A stretch of DNA of 64,000 nt, from the NCBI GenBank assembly GCA_023846275.1, contig CM043868.1:6839653-6903652 (forward strand). Direction: 5' to 3'. The stretch is from Vanilla planifolia. Its lineage: Eukaryota > Streptophyta > Magnoliopsida > Asparagales > Orchidaceae. Position 1 is the stretch's first letter. Each line of letters starts with the position of its first letter. The notes under the pieces are model-generated. The model saw nothing but the letters and a program-made list of their open reading frames with translations, did not search any database and was not told where the DNA came from. The position numbers and the translations under genes are program-made. This document shows positions 48,301 through 60,576 of the stretch, in pieces.

Positions 48301-50900
48301 AAAAGTAGGACTAATACCTCTCCTAAGGCTAATTGAAAAACAATTCTTGAAAATGTGTTATACTAAATCTTTAAAAGATGTTACTCTTTCTCAAATAATA
48401 AATGTTTATGTGTTCATCATTTAAGTATTTTGAAATTGAATGTTTTTTAATATTCAATGCAATTTGTTATGATGAATGGTACCCTTAAGTGATTACAAAA
48501 AGTGAGAGAGATCTTTAAAGCTAGAATTCAAGTAATTTAAGAAGAGATATATTGTTCACATTATTGATATTATTTTTATTTCATTGGAGTTTCCATAATT
48601 AGAGGAAGTCTTATTTAATATTTGTTTAAGTGTTATTGTTTACTACTATTTTCTTATATACTAGAAATATGTAGTTTCTATGGTGATGGATTCTAGAGTA
48701 TCTACTTATTACTATTAATGCTATGTTATTGGTTATTTTAATTAACCACCTTGATGTAGAGAGAATTGGTAAATGAAAATTATTTTATTGCTATATTGTT
48801 TGATGTTTACTCTTTGTTACTGAGTTCCTTATTGTAAATCTTAATTTTAGAATTGGTTTTGTAATCTTCATGAGGAAAATTATCATATCATTAAGTTTGA
48901 TGATTACAAAACTAAGCTTAAATTGACTGATGACTTGATAAGTTTTGTGAGAATGTAGGATTAAATAATGAATATAAAAATTTAACTTAAAGAGAAAGAT
49001 ATAAGGATATTAAAGTGAAATGAAGTTAGAAGACCTTTGCTCAAGAATGTCTAGCTCAACCTTCAAATATTGGAGTTTGTCAATTTACTCTTTATGGCAT
49101 GGCTAAACCATTTGAAGGCTTTCATTTACAACATTTCTATGATTAGTAAAGTCAATCCTTTCTTTTATGCCTAAGTGGCACATTAGGATTTCAATGCAAT
49201 GCATTATAACTAATGCACTTTCTTGTTAAACCAATCTTGTGTGATTAAGATCCCAAGAATTTCATTTCAACATTGGTAATGTCAATAAATGTTCTTCTAA
49301 GTTCAACCTAAGTTTCAAGATAGTAAATCAAGTTTAAAACATGTTTAAATTTTGCTATATTATTCACTACCTGATGGTCATACAATACGATGCACAATAT
49401 CACACTTGTATGATCTACTTTCTAGCTTATGGCTATAATTAAAGTTTTAACTTGTGTTAGCATTATGCAAGCATAATGGCTTCATTGTATAGGTGCAGTT
49501 GCTACTTGTCCTTAGTTTGATTGCATGTAGTTTGTCATATAAGGCATCGAACATGTATGCATGTTGACTATTTCTCTAAGGGTTGAGTTTTCACTAGCAA
49601 TGCATGTGTATGAATATTGCTTCATACAAGTACAAAACTTACTTCTCGTCAGGGTCTATTATTTGTATAAGCCAGTATTAGTAAGACATGTTTTTCAATT
49701 ATTATACCATATTGGTATGACTTCATATTATTATTAGCTTGTTTGTGTGCATGATAGTCTTTTTATGATCATCAAATTGTATTTTATGTGTTTAAAAACT
49801 TACATATCAAGTAGTATGAAGTAAAGTATCATAATTATACATTTTGGTCTAACTTAATAGTAATAACTTCAAATATTTATGCACATACTATATCATATGA
49901 ACACGATACCTATATCATATAAGTATGTGAACTAATTTAAATGATTTCATTCAATTTATAAATATGTACATCGATCTTGTATGATTCACTATTAGTCAAC
50001 ACAATTAGAATAAAATAGGCACATTGTTGTCATAAAACTATGATAATTCTATTGCATAAGTATGATAAATATTGAAAAAGATCAAACTTTAAAATAACTA
50101 CACTATCATACAACAACATTCTATGTCTCATTTTTACGACTCAACCTGGTAGAACACAAAATATAAATCAATTTAACGATGATGTACTATTATGATAGTC
50201 TTATCATATAGGTGTAATTGAACCTAATAGAGCTTATTTTATAAAGCAGATATCATATTGTGATGATCTATGATCACACATGAACATCCTATTTAACAAA
50301 GAACATTTTGTTTTGTTCTAGTATAATCTGTGTGATCATCTAAGACAGTACGTTTAAAACCTTATGTGGTATTTTCTTAATTAGTGTCATATAGTATAAG
50401 GACTATCTTAGACTTGCAGGATACATTATTTTTAGTTTGTTGGTACTAGCCATGTCACTAGATCATCAACACATTCTTAGTCATTTTCTAATCATCTTAA
50501 CATGATATAGATAATGTATCTGTATGATAAGTCGTAGAAAGCCATAACCATTAAATCTATCTCTTTAAGAAAGCCAAATCTAGTCATTGTTCCTATTTTA
50601 ACTTATTCTAAAGTCTTTTTCAATTATCTATTATTATATTAATAAAAAGTAGTATAAGATTGTATTTAAGGATTGATGTTTAACCCAAATGCTAGATCAA
50701 ACATGTGATCACTAGCAAACATGGAACCCCTAGTGTACTAGTTTGAGCCCACAAAGAATTTAACATTATACATAAATGGCCATTATTAGTTTGAGGTCTA
50801 TAGACATACTCATCTAATGCAAATATTTATTAATCGATATATAATACGTATGTCATTGTATAACAAATGAGATGTTTTCTTCATGCAGAGAAGTGATTTG
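48301..50900. other. AT-rich stretch, LTR-like motifs, no gene
   Basis: No coding frame of note. From about 49350 to 50560 the sequence is rich in 'catatgaa', 'tcttgtatgat' and 'cttatcatataggtgta' motifs like those of the Copia LTRs at 22513 and 26535, so it may be another decayed LTR. Confidence 0.4.
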
Positions 50901-50929
50901 TTTGTAAGGTATTCTCATGCATACGAAGG

Positions 50930-51300
50930 TAGAAGCAGTTAATGGGCATGTGCAACTTACATGCACAAGGTCAGCTTCACTTTCCAGTACATGTGCTAGA
51001 AGTCAAGCTCAAGTAAGCATGTCCTCCTGCACTTACATGCACGTGCTACTACTTTTTTTTACTTTGTTTTTTCTCCTTTTTATCCAGCATTTCTATTTTC
51101 ACCTAGCATATTGTGGTGTGCACTCCAATACACGTACAATGAATCCCCACATGCAATCCAACTTATGACCTATTACCTTGCACTACATATTGATTTGTAT
51201 TATTTTGTTTCCTTCTTTGATTTTTTTCCATACATTCTAAATTAAATGACTTTGAAAGTGATCTCCTGATCATAGGTCCCTTCTTTTTGAGTTTTGAATC
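50930..51300 (+). repeat. Direct repeat, left copy (possible LTR)
   Basis: Collinear with 53535-53930. Matching parts: 'caaggtcagcttcac' with 'ttgggtcagcttccc', 'ttttttttactttgtttttt' with 'ctttttttactttatttttt', 'catattgatttgtattattt' with 'catattgatttggataattt', and 'gaaagtgatctcct' with 'gaaagtaatctcct'. It contains a run of cacgtg- and catgcac-rich sequence not seen elsewhere in the window. Confidence 0.75.
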
Positions 51301-53534
51301 TCACTAAATCTTCATTGTTAAATTGATATTTTGTTGTCTTTTTTAGGAGATGAGACTTCCATCTATCCTATCAAATAATTTCTTAGATTTTATTAACAGT
51401 GCATATCTTTGGTAAGTATTTACTAATCTTTTCATTAACACCAATAATATCTTTTGTCAATACTTTTTTATCTTTTTTTAGAAAGAAATATTATCCATCC
51501 TTGTTAAATCAATATCTTTGTACTTGTTGATAGTAGATGACATCTTAATCTCACAAGTAGGGATTTCTCAGTATGATCTAACAAATGTCTATGTGTACTA
51601 CTTTATAGATAATCTTATTAATATAGTATTTAGTAATAGCAAATTTTATCTCAAATTATTTTCAACTCTCGTTTTAAAATTATTATGAATCCACCTCAAA
51701 GAATAGTGTTTTAGATGTGATGTAGTCACCAATTTTAGCCTTTTTTAAGACTTTTGGATATTTCTTTTTACTTCTAGTGTTAATAATAATACTGATAAGA
51801 TCTTTATTCACTTGTAGTTAGATAGTGATGAGTTTTTTTTTATTTTTCTTCATGTGATATCTCCTTTGGAGTTACCATAAAAGATAAAAATTTATCTACT
51901 TGTTTAAGAGTTTGAAATACATTTTTAGTCTTTATTGTAATAAGTGTCCTTAAACTTATTTAGAAAAAGTTTAGGGTGAAATTTTTTATTTTTTTCTTGT
52001 ACATATCTTGTCTTCTTACAGTGATCATAATACTTTTGATTTTTGTTATTTATTATAGTCATAATAAATAGTATTGAAGAATAATCTTTCTTTGATTACA
52101 AATTTTTGGACTTAAACTCAAACATTCTAGTATTTTGACCTTCAATTCTTATTCCTTTACATTGATTATTCTTTATAATAGCTATAACAAATTAGTGGCT
52201 TACTTCAAAAATTGAATAAGAAAAAAGGATAATTCAATAATGATAGGATAATATAGATCAATAACATACTTTGAGAATGGCTGCATCTCTTTAATAGGTA
52301 TTCTCAACGTTACTGCTTATCGTCAAACTGGTGTGGTATATTCTTTCATCGTTTATCCTTGTTGGTGACAAAACTATGCCACTTTCTCCACCTTTCTTCC
52401 ATGTAATCTATGGGATAAAATTTTTCTTGGATTAATTATTTAAATTGGCTCTATGTCACTTCTATAAAAGGTGAGTATTCCAACAAGTTAACACATGACT
52501 TATCATTATTAATCAAGCAAATGCCACCATGTCAAATGAAGAGTAACCATACAAAGAGAAATATGTCTCCAATTACTTCAACTAGATATCTAATTTATCT
52601 ACATCTATTATACCATAATAATTTGATAAATTAGGTGTAGCATCTACTTTGAAAGAATACTATTGATTCCCATGCATCAAAAAAGTGAGATTTATATCAT
52701 TCTTATCTTTATCTCTCACTTTTTAAAGAGTATTACTTAATCTAAAATTCCTTAGAATAGGAATATTTTCATTTTATAGATTATCTTTTAGATCCATCAT
52801 AGGAAGAGATTAAGATTTTAGCATCACCTTCATTAATACTTGTATTTATTAAGTTAATAGAGTTACTTATTCTTCCAGATTTAATGGTGAAGTAGTTAGT
52901 ACAGTTACATTGACTAAAGCTTCTCTAATATCTTAATTTTCTTTTGTAGATTGCTCCTCAACTCCCTTCTTTTTTGCTCCTATGATAGGCATAAAATTAA
53001 AGTACTTTGATACTAAAATAATATGATCTATTTAAAAAGTGTTCTTGCCTTGAGCCCTCATTAGTAGACTTTTTTAAGAGTAGTTGTAATGGAAGTAGAA
53101 GTATGAAAATGGCTATGAGCAAAAAAAGGACAAAAATAGTGATATTGGTACAAAGAATTGAATTCTTCAAGAAGATTCTCTTTAAGGGATTTTTAAATTT
53201 CATAAAATCTATTTTCAAAAACTTTATGCATTACTTAATACATCATTTTTATCCCTTTATATAAATGTTAAGATACAATATTTAATTAAAAAAAAGATGA
53301 ATTTGCCCTTTGAACTAATTTTAAAATTTCATAAGTTTTGAGTCAATCGACCTATTTCTGTTATGCAGAAGGCCTACAAGCATGTAGCTCCCACGTGTCC
53401 TCAACCCTACCCATGTGTAGATTTTTCCCGTGCAACTTCCATGTGTAATGTGGCACCTAAAACACACATGATTGACATGGTCATTGACCCCCAACATAGG
53501 CCCACTGCATAGGGGTGGGTGCAACTAATGGGAA
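51301..53534. other. Sequence between the paired direct repeats
   Basis: If the flanking repeats are LTRs this is the inside of a roughly 3-kb element. I found no gag, RT or integrase motif on either strand. The frame 52997-53218 (-) is hydrophobic (IFVLFLLIAIFILLLPLQLL) but resembles nothing known and looks like chance in T-rich DNA. Confidence 0.4.
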
Positions 53535-53930
53535 CATGTAGTGCACACTACCTTGGGTCAGCTTCCCCTATGCACAAGTGGTTCTTGAAGTCAGGTGCAT
53601 GCAAGCATGCACTCCTATGCTTGTGTGCTCTGCTATAACTTTTTTTACTTTATTTTTTCTTTTGTTTTATTTATCTCTTTTTTCCTTTAGGTCTAGGTCC
53701 TTTAAGGCTGCATCCATGACTCCACATGTAACACTTGATCGAATCATTGTGCACACATCAGTACACTTGCAACAAATCTTCATATGCAATCTAGCTTATA
53801 ACCCTATTGTTTTGTGTTTCATATTGATTTGGATAATTTTGTCTCCTCCTTTGATTTCTTTCTATCTACTCTAGATTTAGTGATATTGAAAGTAATCTCC
53901 TAATAAAAAAGTCTCCTAATGAATAATACC
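53535..53930 (+). repeat. Direct repeat, right copy (possible LTR)
   Basis: See 50930-51300. Left of this copy, 53370-53534 is also rich in catgtg/cacgtg motifs and may belong to the repeat; the left copy lacks most of it. Confidence 0.75.
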
Positions 53931-54499
53931 CAAACACTACATTATACCAATTTTGAATTGTCTATTAATGATACACTAAAAGGACTTGTTGTAATTGGTT
54001 ATGTCTGATATGTTCTGTGGGATGAAACATATTGCTACAATGAGGTGTGAAGTTAATAGTAATCACATAAAGGTGTATATGCTAAAGATATATGTCAACA
54101 TCAAATGTGATGCTTACATGAATAGTGTTAGATGAATCATTAATTCAATGAGATGATCAACCAATGTAAAAGTACAAAGAGAACTATGACCTAGGGGTGA
54201 GTTAACTAGAATTAAAAAAATCATCTAATACAATGAAAAAAAATTTATTGTATATTTTTGAGGGTCTTATTGCCAATCATTGATTTTGAGTATCATCATC
54301 ATACTTGATATGTACAATTAGACTTAGAGACTTGTATGATACAAAATGTTAGGAAATCTAGCTTTTTTTCATATCTATAATGGCCCTTCATTACTTTATT
54401 ATGCAAATTACTTCTTGTTTTGATGTTTTGTTCACTTTTATCATTAACTTTGTAAGTAGATTCATTGGTTTATTTTCTTTATAAATCTAGTTCTATGTT
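53931..54499. other. AT-rich spacer, nothing recognised
   Basis: No coding frame of note. Confidence 0.4.
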
Positions 54500-56110
54500 A
54501 TTTAAAAGGAGGTGGCTACCTATTTTAATTATTGAATGTAATCCACAATACACCAATGTGACTTTAAGTTGTCTTATAACATTCTTATTAAATCAATGCA
54601 GTCAAGATCGATATGAACAATTGTGAATTAATAGTTTATACACCACTATAGACCTTTCTTAATGCCTAACAATGTAGTTTTCATTACAAAAATATGCCCT
54701 ATTAAGTAATCTATAATGTGCAGAACATTGGCATCACTATCTCTAATGGTAACACCTACCATAGAGCAACTTTCCTTATTGGAGCCATGGATGTTTAATT
54801 TAACCAAGTGTCAAGGAGAATGATTTTAATATAACCTTTCACATATCTAATTATATTTTGTTTGAAGAGGAAAGTAAGCCCATGTATAGAAGTATAGAGT
54901 CCTTTTGCACTATTTGCACAATCTAGAAACATTTAAAACTACTTAAGCATTAATAAATAATGTTAAGTATAATGTCCATCTTTGATTCATCAACATGCTC
55001 ATATATTTCTTTTTGTTGCTAGGCTTTCAAATGTTCTAACACATTAGGATGGGCATAAATAGTAATACTTCATAATACGTAAGATCCCCTTTAGTAGCCT
55101 ATCATTAATGATAGAGGAGAATGCTAAATTTTTTTTTACATACACCTGAATATCTAGAACTCTACCATAGAAAAGTCAGATGTCTATGTAATATAATAAC
55201 AAAAAAATGCATGGTTAATAAATCCATCATTTGGGGCAAAAATTTGTTTGGCATCTTCCAAACCAATATTGATATCATAGTGAGACATTTCTCATGCCAA
55301 GTTCTCTTCCTCAAATTCTTCTCAAAATACTTGTCGCTTATTTCGTTCTATGTTGATTGAAAATTAATGCTTCCATGAATGTTTAATGTCAAGTAAAATC
55401 TTTAAATTACAAAAGCTTTTAATGTGAGGGTTAACATTAAATCCTTGAAATTTTCCATATTCTTTCATGTGTCCAACTTTAGCCACTTCTAATTTCCATT
55501 CAAATATTTTGATTTAATTAACACCACTCAAAGGGATTGATCAGTTAATGGTTTCTAATTTTATTTTGCTAAATATGCCAACACGATGTCTTTTAGTTTC
55601 CTAATGTTCAATATGTTTTTCTCTAATGACACATATCATTTCTAATTTCATTTAGTGATACTTATGAATATTATTTGTGTCTTTTCATAAGAAAGAATTT
55701 ATTATGTTTTCCAATCTATTGATGATTTGTATTAGAGAGCTTATCATCATTAGAGCATAAGCTACTGTTGAGTTTAATACATATTTTATTAGTATGACCT
55801 TATCACCCATAGATAGAATCTTTTTCTTATAGTCAGCCAATTTCTTTTGCAACTTTTCAATTAAAGTTTGAAAGTATAGTGGTATCATTTTACCATTAAA
55901 AATGGGGAACCCAAAGTATGTGATCAAAATAAGTATTTCATTAAAGCCCAATATCTTTCCTATCCTTTTAATTGCAAATGGCTTCAACCTTTTAGCAACA
56001 TAGAATTTGAACTATTGTGTGGTCAACTGCAATCTTGACATGTACTAAAAACTTTCAAGGAAGTTTCTAATACATTTTAAGGATCTAGTGCCTCCTCTAC
56101 TAAATATAAT
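54500..56110 (-). pseudogene. 5'-truncated L1 LINE fragment: RT C-terminal part
   Basis: The - strand frame 55987-55685 reads RIGKILGFNEILILITYFGF, then LIEKLQKKLADYKKKILSMG and KVILIKYVLNSTVAYALMMI. It matches the region after the RT active site in plant L1 ORF2 (I...LGF..G..PF.YLG.P, L..KI..KL..WK.K.LS.AGR..LI..VL.S). Just upstream on the - strand (56105-55990) is SLKCIRNFLESF, then FKFYVAK, the preceding block. Nothing N-terminal to it is present, so the copy is truncated, as LINE copies often are. The 3' end was not located. Confidence 0.7.
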
Positions 56111-56389
56111 ATATCATAATATGCTTAAAACATTATAAAGATAGGATAAGATTTCACAAAGATATGGAATGGTAATGCAATGTAAATAAATAAAATGTGT
56201 GAACATAATATGAATGTAAAAGTTATTTGGTATGGAACGAAAGTAGATGCACCATCTTTTGGTGTTACATATGATATGCATTTTCAAATAAACATATATG
56301 CATATCATTGAAAAAATTGATAAAATTCCAAGAAAAGTTTCATAAATAACATTTAAGGGGATGGATCAGAAACCAAATTGGAGAAATTC

Positions 56390-57150
56390 AACCCTACACT
56401 AATCATCAAGAACAATTAATACAAATGTTTGCATCCTTCCTTCAAATTATGGTTCATCAATAAATATTGATCCTATAAGGCTAGGAGCTCAAGAAAAAAT
56501 AGAAAACAATATTGGAGATGTTCCTTAAAATGAAACATAACACTTCTCTAATCCTATTAATCCAAGATAAGTAGAAAATTTGATTAAACACATGGAAAAT
56601 GTATGCAAGAAATAATTTTTCTTGAAATAGAATTAGGGCATTAGTGGAGCAACTAAATGAGGATTAGATTTTATGATTGCCTCGATAATGGCACTTCTCA
56701 AGGGAGCACCTAAAAAGTTTTAGAGAGACATTGTTCTATATTAAAAAAAAAAGGAAAATGATGAGAGAAGAACTAGCACACCACATTCAAAGGAGTATTT
56801 TTATCATAGAATATAGGGAAAAATTCTTAGTTAGGTCATCTCATACTAGAAATGATGTCAACAAAGTTGCTTGATGTTCTACTAAAAACTAAGAGATGTT
56901 ATTAAAGAAGTGGAGACATGTTAGTTACCAAAATTATTGAATAGGAACAAATGGTTATGCAAGCTAGAAGGGAAGTTAGAAAGAAGAATTTTATTAGGAT
57001 CACAAAAGTGTGGTCACATACTAAGAGGTCATAGTCCCATAAAACTTGTTGAACAACCTCCTATATCAATTAACAACTAGAGGAAAATCTTTCTTCTTCA
57101 TGGAAATACTAGTTTTATTTGAAATAAAAAAAGATGATTATCTAAGAATA
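56390..57150 (+). pseudogene. Ty3/gypsy gag remnant, second gypsy element
   Basis: A + strand frame near 56760-56860 reads REELAHHIQRSIFIIEYREK and then FLVRSSHTRND, loosely matching the gag block in which a conserved QG is followed by EY..KF..L.R..P. It precedes the clear RT remnant at 57190 by the expected spacing. Weak on its own. Confidence 0.45.
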
Positions 57151-57189
57151 TACATAGAGTATCATGAAATTAATGATATAAAAATAAAG

Positions 57190-58240
57190 TGTTGATATCC
57201 CTTACCGAGAATTAATTATTTTTTTGACCAATTATAATGGAAAATTATTTTTTCAAACATTGATCTAAAATCCAAATATGACTATTTAAGAAATAAGAAA
57301 GGGGACCTATCAAAGATTGCATTAAAAAATAAGCAAAGGTGTTATGAATGTTTTGTCATGTCATTTGGCCTAAAAATGCAATAGTCATGGATTGAATGAT
57401 TAGAATATTCTAACTATACTTAGAATATTCTAACTATTCAAAAGGGGAAGAACATGTCAAATATTAATAGTAGTTTCACAAACACTTAGGAAAAATCAAC
57501 TATATTGTAAATTCTCTAAGGGTAATTTTTGATTGAGAATTGTGTGATTTTTAGGACATATTATTAATGAAAGTTTAATCTTAGTATAACCCCATAATAT
57601 AATAATAATTTAACACTAAAAAACTTATAGTTGGTACACATATTCATTGTTTCATAGGTTTCATTTATAACTATCATAAATTCATTTAAGGATTTTTACA
57701 AATAATAATACTTGAATTAGACTCACTAAAAAGAATTATAATTTAAATGAAGGGAGGAATGCGAGCAAACTTTTTAAAAGCTATAAGAATTTTTGGCAAT
57801 TACACTTGTGTCATCACTACTAGAAGAAGCATATGAGTTCTACATATATTATGATACTTTACTCTAAGGATTAGAATATGTATTAATGATGTATAAGAAA
57901 GTAATAGTATATACATTCTAACAACTAAGAAAATTTGAAAAAAATCAACTAAGCCATGATTTAAAATTGGTAATAATAGTTTTTTGCTTTAAAGATCCAA
58001 AGATATCATTTATATATAATAAAATGTGAAGTGTATACTAATTCTTAAAACTTGAAATAAATCTACAAACAAAAAAGAATTATACTTAAGAAACTTTCAT
58101 TGTTTACAAGTGAATAAGAACTATGATTTAGAATTACATTATCATCCTAGAGGAGCAAACATAGTGGTTATACATTTGGTAGAAAGAAATATTAAATATA
58201 TTTTCGTAAACTTCAAATATATGTGTATAGAAATAAAAAA
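57190..58240 (+). pseudogene. Ty3/gypsy reverse transcriptase and RNase H remnant (Tekay/Del-like)
   Basis: RT: at 57195-57390 a frame reads PLPRINYFFDQL, then FSNIDLKSKYDYLRNKKGDL, and YECFVMSFGL, matching YPLPRIDDLFDQL, FS.IDLRSGYHQ and YEF.VMPFGL. At 57440-57560 it continues with YSKGEEHVKY and LGKINYIVNS (YSK..EEH..HL, L......L.....KC.F). The segment that should hold YVDD is missing between them. RNase H: near 57850-57960 frames read GLEYVLMMYKKVIVYTF, QLRKFEKNQLSHDLKLVIIV, the classic GLGCVLMQ....IAYASRQL and HDLEL..V. Many stops. Confidence 0.8.
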
Positions 58241-58599
58241 AGGAAGCATCTAAAATTAAACAGTCTAATAAAAGACAATGTGAAAATATTTTTTTATTGT
58301 AGTAGCACTTGATTGGATAGAGAGCCTAAAAATAGAATAAATGAATGATAAAATGTTTTTAAAAATTTTTGAAGTAAATAAAGGTAACCTTCAATTAAGA
58401 TATATGGTATTTTGCATTTCAAAGACAAATAATACATTCATAATAGACATATTAGAAGCATTTACTAATGGGAGAAGTTAGTATACAAAATACATAATAT
58501 ATACAATAGAAGTAAGATGTATAATTATCTAAAATAGGCCTTTTAGTAACCTTGAATGAAAGAGATGTAATAGAGTTTGTCAGTAAACCTTTATCATGT

Positions 58600-59570
58600 T
58601 ATCATGCCAAATAAGAACACAAGAAGCTAAATGCTATGCTTCATCCACTTCTTATATCTGCCCCAAAATAGGATAGAATATCTATAGATTTTATATATCT
58701 CTACCTAAAAATGAAAAATCCATGGTTCATAATGGGTGATGTGTTGATCGATTAAAAAAACCTGATTTTAACTAGTTATAATGGAAGAGTTAGGTAACAA
58801 ATTTGTCATAATATATGTATATCAACTTGTCAAATTTTTGGGTTTTAAAATGAAATGGTATCTAATCATGATCCTACATTTATCTCTCACTTTTAGAGAG
58901 AAATTCATCAAATTTTTTTTATCAAATTTAAAGTTTAGGATTATCTTTTATCCCTAGACAAATGATCATGTAGAGAGAATAATTCAAACTTTAAAGGATA
59001 CATTAAGATCATGTGTACTTAATTTTAGTGGAAATTAAGAAAGTTATCTACTATTAATAGAATTTATATGTAATAATAAATTTCAAAGCATTATAGGAAT
59101 TATAACTTATGAAAACTAAGAAAGTTATCTACTATATGAAGAAAATGCTAGTTTGTTAGTTTGAAGGAAGAGAAAGGCAATGTTAGGCCTATCACAATTA
59201 ATAAAAAAACTATCAAAATGAATCACTTATTTCAAGAAAGAATGCTAGTAACCTAAGATTATCAATAGAAAAAAAATATAATGTTAAGAACAAAAAATTT
59301 GAATTTTCTTTTATAAATCAAATATCTTTTAAAGTTAATCCTATAAAGGGAGTGGCCATATTTGGAAGGTTAATGAAACTAATTCCTAGATTCATTAAAC
59401 CTCTCCAAAATTTGAAAATAATTAGAAACATGATTTATAAATTATGGTTACTATACAACTGTTTGAAGTGCATGAGAGTTTCATGCCTTTTCTTTAGGTA
59501 TGTTTTTTATCCTTCACATGTGATTAAATTTGACCTTCAAATGAGAGGAATAATATAATCTAAGTTATAA
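58600..59570 (+). pseudogene. Ty3/gypsy integrase remnant (Tekay/Del-like)
   Basis: Near 58730-58790 a frame resembles the VDRL.K..HF start of the integrase core. Near 58940-59030 comes FIPRQMIM, then FKL.RIH.DHVYLILVE, matching FHPQTDGQ.ER..Q.LED.LRACVL. The open frame 59352-59558 carries the C-terminal end: VAIFGRLMKLIPRFIKPLQN, then FRYVFYPSHVIKFDLQ, which matches KG..RFG..GKL.PR.IGP..I followed by DPSHV. That end segment is typical of Tekay/Del chromoviruses. Confidence 0.75.
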
Positions 59571-59849
59571 AGAGGTATTAAAAATGATTTCATTAGAAGC
59601 ATATAGAAGTATAGGAACAAATAAATATTAATGATCAAAGTGTTATGAAAGAACCAAATACAAACAAAGTCACCTGAGAAATAAAGAAAGAAATGAGAAT
59701 ACTCTAAAAGTTTTAGTATAAAATTATTTATAGGAGAAGAAGTTGAGAGACATGATTATTCAATATGTAAATAAGCCATAATTAGATTTAAATTATATGT
59801 TTTAACATTAAATTGAAATCACTTATAGGTGTGTACTTATTTATTTAAG

Positions 59850-60537
59850 AAGTTGGATTGTGTTTTTAGGTCATTTAAATAGGTAAATATGACTTCACAG
59901 TGATGAAGATCAAAATATTCAAATTTTCAAAGTTCAAGTACGATTGATCAATTGGTCTCAAAGTTGCAATAAATACTAGGATCAAACATCATTCAAATGG
60001 TTTGCTAAAAGAAAAAATAAAATGTGTGTGTATGTGTATAATTAAAGAAGACTGGTTCCATTTTTAAAGTAAAGAACAAGATAGATAAAAATAGAGAAAA
60101 GGTTAGCAAGAAAGTGGGAGAGAAGAGAGATTTTGAAGGTGTTGGAAGGTCACCAGCATAAAGAGTAGACACCCAAAATCATCAGCCACCCCCCAATCAT
60201 CCACTAACGATGAGTAGAAAGAAGGAAATTCAAACAAAATAGGAAGAATGGTATAAGAAGAAATTCTAAGCACAATAACTTGCATTTTTTTCACTTTAGC
60301 TAGGCCTTAAAAACCATTATAAGAATCTTAGAAAGCTTTAATTCTTTTTAGTAACATAAACCTAGAGAGAGAGTGTCCTTATCTCATTTTTTTCCTTTAC
60401 ACACTAATAAGAAAGTACAGTTTAAGAGAACACACAATGTGATCCCTCTTATTGCTTCTAATGATCATGCAAGACCAATTATAGACCACAACATATTATT
60501 TACATAAAAAACATAAATAAATAAAAATAAATAAATA

Positions 60538-60540
<3 letters not shown>
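59850..60540 (+). repeat. Probable 3' LTR of the second gypsy element
   Basis: Follows the integrase remnant. It contains features common in Tekay-type LTRs and their leader ('gaagaaattctaagcacaat', 'gccttaaaaaccattataag'). A matching left LTR was not found, so the call rests on position and general look. Confidence 0.4.

Positions 60541-60574
<34 letters not shown>
60541..60574. repeat. AT dinucleotide microsatellite
   Basis: An uninterrupted run of alternating a and t of about 32 bases within an A/T-rich stretch that also has 'aaat' repeats just before it (60510-60540). Confidence 0.95.

Positions 60575-60576
<2 letters not shown>

Noticed and set aside
60541..60574. Alternating AT run as a possible matrix-attachment or origin site
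   Set aside because: A plain AT microsatellite; nothing else here supports such a role.
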